Positions 8,563 to 16,567 are shown, counted from the first letter of the stretch. The stretch is 64,000 nt of DNA from Solibacter sp039934035 (GCA_039934035.1 JBDTMZ010000086.1:16960-80959); one strand, 5' to 3'. Numbers and translations are program-made. The notes: generated from the letters alone by a model not told the origin.

Positions 8563-9000
8563 CTATCTTCGACGTTTTCGGAATGCCTTTTCAATCACGC
8601 CCAGCGTACCTTCGGTGATTTGCAGTTCCTTGAGTTCAGGCAGGGTCAGCCAAGCTACCGCGCACACGTCGTCGCCGGCCGCGAGCGTGCCGCCGGTGAC
8701 GCGGCACAGGTAATCCACCAGCACGTAGTGATACTCCGGCCGGCCCTCGCTGTCGCGCATGATGCGCTCGAAGATCTCGAAGATGCGGCGGGGTTCGATC
8801 TCGAGGCCGGTTTCTTCCCGCACCTCGCGCTGAACGCCCGCTGCCAGGCTCTCTCCGAGTTCGAGCGCACCGCCCGGCAGCGACCACCAGCCCTTCAGAG
8901 GCTCCTTGCCGCGCTGGGCCATCAGAATGCGTCCCCGCTGGAAAATCAGCGCGCCGACGCCGACAATCGGCCGCTGGGGATAGCGGCGGTCATCGGTCAC
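8563..9000 (-). CDS. NUDIX hydrolase
   Basis: A 145-residue NUDIX protein with the box GGALELGESLAAGVQREVRE followed by ETGLEI, which matches Gx5Ex7REUxEExGU and gives the Mg-binding glutamates. Such enzymes cleave nucleoside diphosphates linked to another group; the substrate cannot be told from sequence. The short length and N-terminal GVGALIFQRGRILMAQRGKE are like the ADP-ribose or 8-oxo-dGTP branch. The GTG start at 9000 overlaps the stop of the SMP-30 gene (GTGA), so the two are probably translationally coupled. Confidence 0.9.
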   Translation of the reverse strand: MTDDRRYPQRPIVGVGALIFQRGRILMAQRGKEPLKGWWSLPGGALELGESLAAGVQREVREETGLEIEPRRIFEIFERIMRDSEGRPEYHYVLVDYLCRVTGGTLAAGDDVCAVAWLTLPELKELQITEGTLGVIEKAFRKRRR

Positions 9001-9863
9001 TGCACTTCCGGACGGGCCCGGAAGACCAGCGCGCGTGCCGCCAGAAACAGCGTCTTCATATCGGGCTCGCCCCAGGCAAGTGCGGACACCACATCTTTCA
9101 TCTCCAGTGTGTGGATGCGCTTGCCCTCGGGACTGTAAGCCTGGATGTCTTTGGCAGCCAGCCAGAGGTCGCCCTTTTCATCGCAGCTCAACCCGCCGGG
9201 CGCGCCTTCGATTTTGGAGACCAGCACGCGCTCGTTCGATGCCTCGCCTTTGCCATCGAGATCCCAGGCGCGGATGGTATGGTCGTCGGCGTTAGAGACG
9301 TAGAGCGTGCGCCCGTTCGGCGAGACCGCGATGCCTCGCGGCCGCGTGGCGGACTTCGCCACCAGTGTCGCCGCGCCCTTTGGCGGGATGTGATAAACGC
9401 CGTAAAAATCCAGCTCACGGTGATCGCTCTGCTCGCCGAACGCCGGGTCGGTAAAGTACGCATGGCCGGCGCGCGAGACCGCAATCTGCAGGGGGGCGTT
9501 CAGCTTCTTGCCCTCGAACGAATCGGCCAGCACTTCGATCTTTCCGGCCTTGTCGGTGCGGGTCACGCGCCGGGCGCGGGTTTCGCAGGTATAGAGCCTG
9601 CCCTGCGCGTCGAACGCATTGCCCGCCGGACCGTTCGCCCCGGTGCGGAACACCGCGATTTCGCTGCCGGGAGTCCACTTCAGGAGCCGATCGGACGGCG
9701 TATCGCTGAAGATCAGGTAGCCGCCCTCTTTGCTCCAGGCCGGACCCTGCGTGAAGCGATAGCCCGCTGCCAGCCGCTCAAAGCGAAATTCAGGGAACGC
9801 CTGCGCGGCCACCGCTACGGACAGCACGCATGCCAGGCAGGCTGCACGCACCAGGCCGATCAT
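8997..9863 (-). CDS. Secreted SMP-30/gluconolactonase-like beta-propeller, metal site not conserved
   Basis: A 288-residue protein with signal peptide (MIGLVRAACLACVLSVAVAA) and the six-bladed propeller of the SMP-30/gluconolactonase/LRE family. The framework motifs are clear (FTQGPAW, RPRGIAVSPNGRTLYVSNAD, APGGLSCDEKGDLWLA). The three usual metal ligands are each replaced: Glu of EGPxW is Gln, Asn of RPNG is Arg, and Asp of PDG is Gly. The substrate-loop N-S-P-N-D is NAPLQI. It is therefore probably not a lactonase and may be a binding or structural propeller. Its ATG overlaps the BON gene stop by 4 bases and its stop overlaps the nudix start. Confidence 0.85.
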   Translation of the reverse strand: MIGLVRAACLACVLSVAVAAQAFPEFRFERLAAGYRFTQGPAWSKEGGYLIFSDTPSDRLLKWTPGSEIAVFRTGANGPAGNAFDAQGRLYTCETRARRVTRTDKAGKIEVLADSFEGKKLNAPLQIAVSRAGHAYFTDPAFGEQSDHRELDFYGVYHIPPKGAATLVAKSATRPRGIAVSPNGRTLYVSNADDHTIRAWDLDGKGEASNERVLVSKIEGAPGGLSCDEKGDLWLAAKDIQAYSPEGKRIHTLEMKDVVSALAWGEPDMKTLFLAARALVFRARPEVQ

Positions 9864-10162
9864 TTGGCCGATACACGCGACTTGATCTCGACCTTATCGA
9901 CGACCTGCTTGACGCCCTTCACCTTCTTGGCGATCCTCAGGGCGCGGTCCCGGTAGCTCTCTTTTTCCACGATGCCGGAGAGCGTCACCACGCCCTTCTC
10001 CACCGCCACATTGAAAGCCACGGAGCCGATCACCTGGTCGCTCGCCAATTTCACGCGTACCGCGTCGTAGAGGGAATCGTCGTCGGTTCCCTTTTGCGCC
10101 ATTGCAGCGCCGGCAAACAGCAGCAGGAAGAGAGCCAGAAAAGAAGCCAGGGTTTTATACAT
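9860..10162 (-). CDS. Secreted BON-domain protein
   Basis: A 100-residue protein with a signal peptide ending near AMAQ, followed by one BON domain (LYDAVRVKLASDQVIGSVAF, VAVEKGVVTLSGIVEKESYR, and VKGVKQVVDKVEI). BON domains are about 60-residue modules found in periplasmic osmotic-shock proteins such as OsmY and thought to bind membranes or phospholipid. It overlaps era by 8 bases and the SMP-30 gene by 4 bases, so it belongs to the same operon. Confidence 0.9.
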   Translation of the reverse strand: MYKTLASFLALFLLLFAGAAMAQKGTDDDSLYDAVRVKLASDQVIGSVAFNVAVEKGVVTLSGIVEKESYRDRALRIAKKVKGVKQVVDKVEIKSRVSAK

Positions 10163-11105
10163 CGTCGTCTCCGGTCATTGTACGCCAGTCCATGGCATTG
10201 AGGAAGCTGCGGTTCTCGCGCCAGTTCGGCTGCACGCGAACATGCAGATCCAGATAAATCTTGAGCCCGAAGAGACGCTCCATTTCGTGTCGCGCCTGGG
10301 TTCCGATCAGCTTCAGCATCGCCCCGCCTGTGCCGATGACAATCGCTTTCTGCCCGTCGCGCTCCAGGTGAATGGTGGCATAAATGGTGGTGATCCGGGG
10401 AGACTCCTCCCAACGATCCACCGTGACCGCGACCGCGTGCGGAACTTCCTGATGGGTCGCGCGCAGCACCTTTTCACGAATCAGTTCGCCGGCCAGAAAG
10501 CGCTCCGGTTGGTCGGTCACGTGGTCCGCCGGGAAATAGTGCGGCCCCTCGGGCAGGTATTTCAAAATCACCTTGAGCAGTTCCGCCGTGCCGCCCCGCT
10601 TCACGCTCGAAACCGGCACATAATCGGCAAACTCGTAGATCGCTCTGTACTGCTCGATCAACGGCAGCAGGAGCGCTTTGTCCTTGAGTAGATCGACTTT
10701 GTTCAACGCCAGAAGGCACGGCGTGTCGGTGCGCTTCGCTACGTCGATCGCATGCTGGTCCTGCTCTGTGAACTTGCGTGCCGCATCGACCACGAAGACC
10801 AGCAGATCGCGCTCTTCCAGCGCGTTGCGCACCGCATCCATCAAGCGCTTATTCAACTGGGAATTGGCCTTGTGTATGCCTGGCGTATCGATAAAAACGA
10901 TCTGCGCCTCGGGCAAGGTGACCACTCCCTGAATCGACGTCCGCGTAGTCTGCGGCTTGTCAGCCACAATCGCGACTTTCTGCCCCACCAGGGCATTCAG
11001 CAGGGTGCTTTTTCCGGCATTCGGGCGGCCGATGATCGAGACGAATCCCGACTTAAAGCCCGCCATGGTTTCGGTATTGGTTTCTGTATTCAAATCTGTA
11101 TTCAT
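10155..11105 (-). CDS. era: GTPase Era
   Basis: A 316-residue Era, the GTPase that binds 16S rRNA and assists maturation of the small ribosomal subunit. G motifs: GRPNAGKST (residues 26-34), DTPG and NKVD. The C-terminal KH domain contains IVIGTGGAMLKLIG. The ATG at 11105 overlaps the corC stop (ATGA). The first 13 residues (MNTDLNTETNTET) come from a small internal DNA repeat; an in-frame ATG at 11066 gives the more typical start MAGFKSGFVSIIG. The order phoH-ybeY-corC-era is the conserved arrangement. Confidence 0.96.
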   Translation of the reverse strand: MNTDLNTETNTETMAGFKSGFVSIIGRPNAGKSTLLNALVGQKVAIVADKPQTTRTSIQGVVTLPEAQIVFIDTPGIHKANSQLNKRLMDAVRNALEERDLLVFVVDAARKFTEQDQHAIDVAKRTDTPCLLALNKVDLLKDKALLLPLIEQYRAIYEFADYVPVSSVKRGGTAELLKVILKYLPEGPHYFPADHVTDQPERFLAGELIREKVLRATHQEVPHAVAVTVDRWEESPRITTIYATIHLERDGQKAIVIGTGGAMLKLIGTQARHEMERLFGLKIYLDLHVRVQPNWRENRSFLNAMDWRTMTGDDDV

Positions 11106-12364
11106 TGAGCGACTGTTTGCGATTTACTAATGCGCACCTGTCCAACGCGCAGCCCATCCGAGACTAACACTTCCAGCCGGATGCCGTCGCGCTCCACGAT
11201 CTCGCCAGCCTTCGGCACGCGGCCCAGCCATTCGCTGACCAGCCCGCCTACCGTGGTCGATTCGATATCTTCCTGGCGATGGAAATCGGCCACCAGGTCG
11301 GAAATGCGGGCGAGGTCGAAACTGCCCGACACGATGAAGCCGCCGCTGCCGTCTTCCGTGACATCGCTTTCCGGTTCGTGCTCGTCCCGAATCTCTCCGA
11401 TAATCACTTCCAGCAGATCTTCCATCGTGGCGATGCCGGCCGTGTTGCCGTACTCGTCCACCACCACAACCATGTGGCTGTTCTCGTGCTGCATCTGGCG
11501 CATCAGGTCGCTGACCGGCTTGGTCTCGGGCACCAGGCGGATATTGCGCACCAGGTTGCGGACCGTGCCGTTCTGGCGCTCTTCGCCTTCCAGTTCGAAC
11601 ATATCGCGCACGTGGATAAATCCGATGGTCTGATCGATGCTCTGCTCGTACACCGGAATGCGCGAGAACTGCTCGGTGATCACCAGTTGCCGCAGCTGTT
11701 CCAACGTGGCGTCCGCAGCGATGGCCACGATGTTCGGGCGCGGCGTCATCACTTCGCGCACCACCTTATCGCCGAACTCCACCACGGATTGAATCAGTTT
11801 GCGGTCTTCTTCTTCGATCAAGCCTTCTTCGGTGCCTGCGGAAATCAGAGCCTCGATGTTTTCCGCCGAGGTGGGCTCGTCGGCCTGCGTGTGGGCATCG
11901 TCGGTCAGATCGATCAGCGATTGGAAGAATGCCAGCATGGCGACAAAGGGGCGCGCGATCAGCCCGAAGAGGCGCAGCAGCGGCACCAGGGGCAGTAGCC
12001 AGCGCGCGCCGGTTCGCCGGTAGAGCAATTGCGGCAGGGCGAAGGAAACCACGATCATGCTCAACACCACCGCGCCCACTGCCTGCCAGAATATGGCAGC
12101 ATGCCACGGCGCGCCGTCGGCAAACCAGGCGAAGAAGAGAATGCCGAGAATGGAGAGCAGCGTGTGTTTGACCAGCGAGAACGCTCCCGCGCCGTCCTCC
12201 GTGCCCAGGCCGATCTTGTCCTCCAGCGTTTCCTTGAAGTATTTCAACGAAGGAAGATCGCGCGTCCGCAAGCGAAGACTTTCCAGATAGAGTACCTGGA
12301 CGAATGTCGTCAGCCCCAGCAGCGGGATGGTGATGACGATAGCCAGGATGACGGCCGCAATCAT
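11102..12364 (-). CDS. CNNM/CorC-family membrane protein with CBS pair
   Basis: A 420-residue protein of the hemolysin-C/CNNM family. The N-terminal DUF21 membrane part (about residues 1-155, three or four hydrophobic segments) is followed by a CBS pair (VMTPRPNIVAIAADATLEQL to MVVVVDEYGNTAGIATMEDL) and a C-terminal CorC/HlyC domain (VSGSFDLARISDLVADF). Relatives export Mg or Co ions. Both ends overlap neighbours by 4 bases (ATGA with ybeY and with era), which indicates tight translational coupling. The ion is not identifiable from sequence. Confidence 0.93.
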   Translation of the reverse strand: MIAAVILAIVITIPLLGLTTFVQVLYLESLRLRTRDLPSLKYFKETLEDKIGLGTEDGAGAFSLVKHTLLSILGILFFAWFADGAPWHAAIFWQAVGAVVLSMIVVSFALPQLLYRRTGARWLLPLVPLLRLFGLIARPFVAMLAFFQSLIDLTDDAHTQADEPTSAENIEALISAGTEEGLIEEEDRKLIQSVVEFGDKVVREVMTPRPNIVAIAADATLEQLRQLVITEQFSRIPVYEQSIDQTIGFIHVRDMFELEGEERQNGTVRNLVRNIRLVPETKPVSDLMRQMQHENSHMVVVVDEYGNTAGIATMEDLLEVIIGEIRDEHEPESDVTEDGSGGFIVSGSFDLARISDLVADFHRQEDIESTTVGGLVSEWLGRVPKAGEIVERDGIRLEVLVSDGLRVGQVRISKSQTVAQ

Positions 12365-12807
12365 AACTGGATCCGCTCGATCAGGCCGTTCGGCAGGCCC
12401 AGCTTGGCGCGCCAGCGCTTTTCGGCGCGCGCCATGGCGCCGGAATCGGTTTCGTGGTCGTGCCCCAGCAGGTGCAGGACGCCATGCAGCATCAGGATGC
12501 GGACCTCGTCTTCCACAGCGTGGCCGAATTCCCGCGCCTGTGCCCGGGCACGCCCAAGGGAGATCGCAATATCGCCAAGATGCGAGCCATCGCCGGAGGG
12601 GAAGGAGAGCACGTCAGTCGCGTAGTCCTTGCCCCGGAAATCGCGATTCAGGCGGCGCAGTTCGGAGTCGCCGGTGATCAGCGCGTCAAAGGCGCGGCCC
12701 TTGGCCACCTCACGCTGTAGCAGGCGCGCGAACTTCATGATCGCGGGCTGGCGCAGAGTGGCGGGGGGACGCCGGAAGGTGACGCTACTACCGTCGGGTG
12801 ATGTCAT
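12361..12807 (-). CDS. ybeY: Endoribonuclease YbeY
   Basis: A 148-residue YbeY with the zinc-binding H-x3-H-x5-H motif in HGVLHLLGHDH near residue 115, and the conserved LNRDFRGKDYATDVLSFP segment. The family acts in 16S rRNA 3' end maturation and ribosome quality control together with Era and PhoH-like proteins, in line with its position between phoH and era. The start lies 8 bases after the phoH stop and the stop overlaps the next ATG. Confidence 0.96.
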   Translation of the reverse strand: MTSPDGSSVTFRRPPATLRQPAIMKFARLLQREVAKGRAFDALITGDSELRRLNRDFRGKDYATDVLSFPSGDGSHLGDIAISLGRARAQAREFGHAVEDEVRILMLHGVLHLLGHDHETDSGAMARAEKRWRAKLGLPNGLIERIQL

Positions 12808-12815
12808 GGCGAGCC

Positions 12816-13907
12816 TCAGGCCTGTGAAGCCGTCCCGCCGGGATCCAAGACGACTTTGATGTCCCCGATTTCGCCGTTGCCGGAATTGAGGTTCGCCGCT
12901 TCCGCGGCGACCGCCTCCACTGCGTTCTCGCCCAGCGCCAGCGTGAGTTGTCGCCCTCCGCCAATCGTCTGGTTGTATTTCTCGTACGCCCTGACGATGC
13001 GCTGCACCAGACTGTGGCGCACCACATCTACGTCGTCGAATGCGACGAACGTGATGCCCTGCACACCGCGCAGAACGTCGATCGCTTCCAGCAAGCCGCT
13101 GCGCCGGGCGTTAGGCAAATCGATCTGGGTGACGTCGCCGTTGACCACCATTTTGGAGTTGAAGCCCTGCCGCGTCAGCACCATCTTCATCTGCTCGGGC
13201 GTACAGTTCTGCGCCTCGTCGAGAATGATGAATGCGTCGCTCAGCGTGCGCCCGCGCATGAACGCGATGGGGGCCACCTCGATCACGTTGCGCTCCAACA
13301 GCTTTTCCACTCGCTCGCTGTCCAGCATGTCGTAGAGCGCGTCGTACAGCGGACGCAGGTACGGGTCCACTTTTTCCTGCAGGGTGCCGGGCAGGAAGCC
13401 CAGACGCTCGCCGGCTTCCACCGCGGGACGCGTCAGCACGATCCGGCTGACCTGCTTGTTGATCAGGGCTGAGACGGCCATCGCCACCGCGAGGTACGTT
13501 TTGCCGGTACCCGCCGGCCCGATGCCGAAGACCAGGTCGTGGCGCTCGATGGCTTCCAGGTAACGCCGCTGATTGACGGTCTTGGGCGCTAGCACCTTCT
13601 TGCCGAAATTGCGCTGCTTGCCGCTATTGACCAGCGCGCGCAGGGATACCTCGGGGTCGTTGGTGACCACGCGCAGGTAGCTGTTCAGGTCGCCGTTGTT
13701 GAAGACGTGCCCCTCGCGCAGCAGCGTATTGTAGTCTTCCAGAATGCTGGTGGCGCGGTTGACGCTCTCGGGCTCGCCCTCAATTTCCAGATTGTTTTCA
13801 AGTAAATGGGTGTGGACGCCCAAACCGGCTTCGAGTAGCCGGATGTTCTCATCGCGAGTTCCGAACAGGCTTTCCACGCCTCGGCTGATGCGTACGGTGG
13901 ATTTCAT
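12816..13907 (-). CDS. phoH: PhoH family ATPase
   Basis: A PhoH-like ATPase of 363 residues when started at the ATG at 13907 (MKSTVRIS). The frame stays open upstream to 14195, but that part is low in quality and crosses a promoter and hairpin. An N-terminal KH-like domain precedes the ATPase core with Walker A GPAGTGKT at residues 130-137 and Walker B DAFIILDEAQNCTPEQMKM. The role in the family is in RNA metabolism and phosphate or stress response, but it is poorly defined. GGGAGG lies 17 bases upstream of the chosen ATG, rather far. It is the first gene of the operon; a TATACT box at 14029-14034 (minus) is a good -10. Confidence 0.93.
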   Translation of the reverse strand: MKSTVRISRGVESLFGTRDENIRLLEAGLGVHTHLLENNLEIEGEPESVNRATSILEDYNTLLREGHVFNNGDLNSYLRVVTNDPEVSLRALVNSGKQRNFGKKVLAPKTVNQRRYLEAIERHDLVFGIGPAGTGKTYLAVAMAVSALINKQVSRIVLTRPAVEAGERLGFLPGTLQEKVDPYLRPLYDALYDMLDSERVEKLLERNVIEVAPIAFMRGRTLSDAFIILDEAQNCTPEQMKMVLTRQGFNSKMVVNGDVTQIDLPNARRSGLLEAIDVLRGVQGITFVAFDDVDVVRHSLVQRIVRAYEKYNQTIGGGRQLTLALGENAVEAVAAEAANLNSGNGEIGDIKVVLDPGGTASQA

Positions 13908-14028
13908 CAAAGGGGTGTTGGATACCTCCCAGCAGGGAAAAAAAAGCGACAGACTCCGGCGGTTGTGTGGAAAGGGTTCGAAAATGTCACTGCCCGTTGG
14001 CACGGGCTGCAGACCACCATCCACCTTC

Positions 14029-14034
14029 AGTATA
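14029..14034 (-). promoter_or_regulatory. Predicted -10 box of the phoH operon
   Basis: TATACT on the minus strand, preceded by a poor -35 (TGTCGC region). The start point would be near 14022, giving a leader of about 115 bases which contains a small hairpin GCCCG/CGGGC at 13992-14007. Confidence 0.4.
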
Positions 14035-14043
14035 CCGCGAAGC

Positions 14044-14082
14044 GGCACACGCGACAGGGAGCGGTCCGCGGTTGCGTGTGCC
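14044..14082. terminator. Long hairpin downstream of the PPOX gene
   Basis: GGCACACGC (14044-14052) pairs perfectly with GCGTGTGCC (14074-14082), and the stem extends inward to 12 bp with one G-T pair, leaving a 15-base loop. It starts 8 bases beyond the PPOX stop. There is no U tract on the minus strand, so it could be a factor-dependent or mRNA-end stabilising hairpin and not a classical terminator. The left arm holds GCGACAGGGAGCG, a shortened relative of the dispersed repeat seen at 34994. Confidence 0.5.
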
Positions 14083-14089
14083 TGTAAAC

Positions 14090-14578
14090 CTAGAGGCGAA
14101 CCGTGGCGTGTTCCCCTGGGCTTGCCTGTTTGCCGGTGGCCAGGCTTTCCACGTAGGCGATCAGCGTGGTGACCACTCCGCCGGGATTGTCCCAATACTC
14201 CGCCTGCTCAATCGTCACTTTCAGAAGCAGTAGCTCCGGATCTTCCAGACCTTTCGGGAACCAGGCCTTGTACAAGGGATTCCAGAGTTCCGTCGCCTTC
14301 TTCTTATCGTCGACCAGGGACGCTTCCCCGGCGATGGAAAGGTACGTACTGCCGTCCATGACGGACACGTTCACACGATTGTCGCCTTTCACTTCGTCGA
14401 CTTTGTGGCAGTGGCGCGCGGTGAAGAACCAAAGGTCTCCATCGCTCTCCGCCGATTGCAGGGCCATGGGGCGCGCGTGAAGATTTCCGCGCAGATCCTT
14501 GCTGGTCAGCATGCAGGTGCGCACGTCTTTCAATAGCGCGTTCAGTTTCGCGAGTGATTCTTTTCGGTTGTCCCTCAT
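14090..14578 (-). CDS. Pyridoxamine 5'-phosphate oxidase-family (general stress) protein
   Basis: A 162-residue split-barrel flavin-binding protein like general stress protein 26. Recognisable segments are CMLTSKDLRGNLHARPMALQ, GDLWFFTARHCHKVDEVKGD and NVSVMDGSTYLSIAGEASLV, which match the FMN- or F420-binding barrel of the family. The true substrate is unknown; these proteins are not usually real PNPOx enzymes. The start at 14578 (MRDNRKESL) was chosen because upstream sequence is not protein-like, although no clear Shine-Dalgarno precedes it. It is divergent from the nucleotidyltransferase pair that begins 49 bases away. Confidence 0.88.
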   Translation of the reverse strand: MRDNRKESLAKLNALLKDVRTCMLTSKDLRGNLHARPMALQSAESDGDLWFFTARHCHKVDEVKGDNRVNVSVMDGSTYLSIAGEASLVDDKKKATELWNPLYKAWFPKGLEDPELLLLKVTIEQAEYWDNPGGVVTTLIAYVESLATGKQASPGEHATVRL

Positions 14579-14626
14579 GGCGGGGACAGGAGCATTTGCG
14601 ATGCCATCGAAATCCCGGGAAGCGAC

Positions 14627-14833
14627 GTGACGATTCCTACGTTTTGGACCAGGGCGTACACTGAATTTGTGAAGGAAGCCGATCCGCCACCGCCAACCGG
14701 ATACAGCGAAGACGGCGTCGACGTGACGCTGATCCGGTGGATGCTGTCCATGACGCCGGATGAGCGCCTGTCGTTCCTGGAACAGCACGTGAACGCAATT
14801 CTTGCGCTTCGGGAGCTGAATGCCGGGAGTTGA
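14627..14833 (+). CDS. Small partner protein preceding a nucleotidyltransferase
   Basis: A 68-residue protein from the GTG at 14627; a later GTG at 14669 would give 54 residues (MKEADPPPPTGYSEDGVDVT) and lies just after a TACACT box. The conserved-looking part is GVDVTLIRWMLSMTPDERLS followed by FLEQHVNAILALREL, a helical segment. I recall short proteins of this type directly before AbiEii-like nucleotidyltransferases in acidobacteria and relatives, but cannot verify it here. The stop lies 14 bases inside the next gene, so the two are probably translated together. It could be an antitoxin or specificity factor; this is inference. Confidence 0.65.
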   Translation: MTIPTFWTRAYTEFVKEADPPPPTGYSEDGVDVTLIRWMLSMTPDERLSFLEQHVNAILALRELNAGS

Positions 14834-15308
14834 CTTCAGGGCTGCTCTCCGCGCCCTACTTGACGGTGACGTGCGGTTTATCGTTGTGGGGGGCGTGGCC
14901 GCGGTTCTGAATGGCGCACCGGTGAACACGTTCGATCTCGACATTGTGCCGGCGCGAGATGCCGAGAATGTTGCACGCCTGGTGCAAGTGCTGGACCGCC
15001 TGGATGCTGTTTACCGCATGCAGCCGGAGCGCCGGATCAAACCCGGCCCCAGCCATTTGAGTTCTCCGGGCCATCACAACCTGATCACAACCTGCGGACC
15101 CCTCGACGTTCTCGGCACGATCGTTTCCGGGCTGGCCTACGAAGACCTCTTGCCCCACACGATAGAAATCCGGCTCGGAGGCGAAGTGCGAGTGCGCGTC
15201 CTCGACTTGCCGACCGTCATCGCGTTGAAGGAGAAGTTGGGCGGCGAGAAGGATCTGGCGGTCCTGCCGGTTCTGCGCCGCACCCTTTTGGAGAGGGAAG
15301 ACAAGTAG
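14820..15308 (+). CDS. AbiEii-like nucleotidyltransferase
   Basis: A 162-residue protein with the minimal nucleotidyltransferase signature: a glycine pair in VVGGVAAVLNG (residues 22-32) followed by the metal-binding D-x-D in TFDLDIV (D39, D41). Later segments LSSPGHHNLITTCGPLDVLG and VRVLDLPTVIALKEKLGGEK fit the short AbiEii/MNT-type branch, in which such enzymes act in toxin-antitoxin or abortive infection systems. It lacks the larger C-terminal domain of classical AbiEii. It overlaps the preceding small gene by 14 bases. The toxin role is inferred from family context only. Confidence 0.8.
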   Translation: MPGVDFRAALRALLDGDVRFIVVGGVAAVLNGAPVNTFDLDIVPARDAENVARLVQVLDRLDAVYRMQPERRIKPGPSHLSSPGHHNLITTCGPLDVLGTIVSGLAYEDLLPHTIEIRLGGEVRVRVLDLPTVIALKEKLGGEKDLAVLPVLRRTLLEREDK

Positions 15309-15327
15309 TACTAGGCCGCCGGTCCGT

Positions 15328-15804
15328 CTACTGAATCGAGAGCAGGTCTTTGGCGCGGGGAATGGTGCGCACCCAGCTATTCATCTCTTCTTCGTTCTGC
15401 AGCAGATCGCGCAGCGTTGCCGTACTGAGCACCTGATCTACCGCGACTTGTACGGCGCGCCACAAACTGCGCACCGAGCAATCCACACTACGCGTGCAGA
15501 TCGCCGCCTGCCCCGCGTGGCTGTCGCAAAAACTGCTTTCGAAAATCCGTCCGCCCAGCACGTCCATCACATCGCCGATTACGATTTTCTCCGCCGGACG
15601 CGCCAGCGTGTAGCCGCCGTCTTTGCCGCGCGCCGCCTTCACGAATCCCGCCTTCCGCAGCACGCGCAGAATCTTTGCCGCGTAAGACGGCGAAACGCCT
15701 TCCGCCTGGCTCATCTCCGGGATTGTGAGGCTGCCGCCCTCACCCGCATAGCCGATGCGCACCAGGCAGCGCAGTCCGTATTCTTCATTCGCCGAAAGCT
15801 TCAT
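15328..15804 (-). CDS. Rrf2-family Fe-S-type regulator of the suf operon
   Basis: A 158-residue Rrf2/IscR-like regulator from the ATG at 15804. The winged-helix N terminus is typical (MKLSANEEYGLRCLVRIGYA, then GVSPSYAAKILRVLRKAGFV and RGKDGGYTLARP). Three cysteines at C93, C103 and C109 lie where IscR carries its [2Fe-2S] ligands, though the first spacing is longer (nine residues between the first two). Its ATG overlaps the stop of the DUF59 gene (ATGA), so it is the last gene of the suf operon and probably senses cluster supply and represses sufB transcription. A palindrome over the sufB promoter is the likely site. Confidence 0.88.
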   Translation of the reverse strand: MKLSANEEYGLRCLVRIGYAGEGGSLTIPEMSQAEGVSPSYAAKILRVLRKAGFVKAARGKDGGYTLARPAEKIVIGDVMDVLGGRIFESSFCDSHAGQAAICTRSVDCSVRSLWRAVQVAVDQVLSTATLRDLLQNEEEMNSWVRTIPRAKDLLSIQ

Positions 15805-16133
15805 CGACGCAGCCTTGCAATCGGAATGATGTCTTCGATTCCCATGGTCAGCTTCGCCGCCTCCGACATGCGGTCCTTGGTCCACGGAGGATCGAAGGTG
15901 AGTTCGAGCTTTACCTTCGAAACGCCGGGTACCGCCCGCGCGGCCGCTTCCACCTGCGCTGGCAGGATTCCGGCCACCGGACAATTCGGCGCCGTCAGCG
16001 TCATCCGGATCAGCACGTTTCCGTCCCCATCCACGTCGAGTCCGTAGATCAGGCCCAGTTCGTAGATGTTGACCGGCATCTCCGGATCGTAGACCTTCTT
16101 GAAGGCCGCGATAATCTGGTCTTTCAAATTCAT
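15801..16133 (-). CDS. sufT: DUF59/MIP18-family Fe-S assembly protein (SufT-like)
   Basis: A 110-residue DUF59 protein starting at MNLKDQIIAAFKKVYDPEMP. The family motif DPEMPVNIYELGLIYGLDV, the TLTAPNCPVAG segment with the conserved cysteine (C50), and the FDPPWTKDRMSEAAKLTMGI tail are all present. Members (SufT, PaaD, MIP18) help mature Fe-S proteins. The ATG at 16133 overlaps the sufU stop as ATGA, which fixes the start. Its own stop overlaps the Rrf2 start in the same way. Confidence 0.9.
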   Translation of the reverse strand: MNLKDQIIAAFKKVYDPEMPVNIYELGLIYGLDVDGDGNVLIRMTLTAPNCPVAGILPAQVEAAARAVPGVSKVKLELTFDPPWTKDRMSEAAKLTMGIEDIIPIARLRR

Positions 16134-16566
16134 TCCGTACTCGCCGCGGTGCCCGATTCCCCCAAGGCGTTTTTCATGGTGTGCCACGCCAGGGTGGCGC
16201 ATTTTACCCGCATGGGGAACTTGCGCACGCCTCCGAGAGCGGCGAGTTTTCCCAACTCGGCGGCCAGCGGAACGTCGGTGGTCAGCACCTCATGAAAAGT
16301 ATCGAACAGGGCTTCGGCCTCGGCAGTGGTCTTCCCTTTCAGGCGATCCGTCATCAGCGATGCCGATGCCTTAAAGATCTGACAGCCTTCGCCGACGAAG
16401 CTGGCGTCTTGAATGATGCCATTGTCCACCTTCAGATAGAGCATCAGACTATCGCCACACGTCCGGTTGAACCCCGGCGCCTGGTTGGTCGCATCCTCCA
16501 TGAGGCGGCAGTTGCGCGGATTATTTGCGTGATCTTTGATCAGCTCGTTATAGAGATCATCCAGCA

Positions 16567-16567
<1 letters not shown>
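16130..16567 (-). CDS. sufU: SufU-type Fe-S/sulfur-transfer scaffold
   Basis: A 145-residue SufU starting at MLDDLYNELIKDHANNPRNC. The zinc and sulfur-acceptor residues are C37 and D39 (NRTCGDSL), C62 (GEGCQIFKAS) and C123 (VKCATLAW). The insertion between the second and third cysteines is the feature that separates SufU from IscU. SufU accepts persulfide sulfur from SufS. The start is fixed by overlap with the sufS stop (TAATG). The long open frame upstream is only the sufS antiphase frame. Confidence 0.94.
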
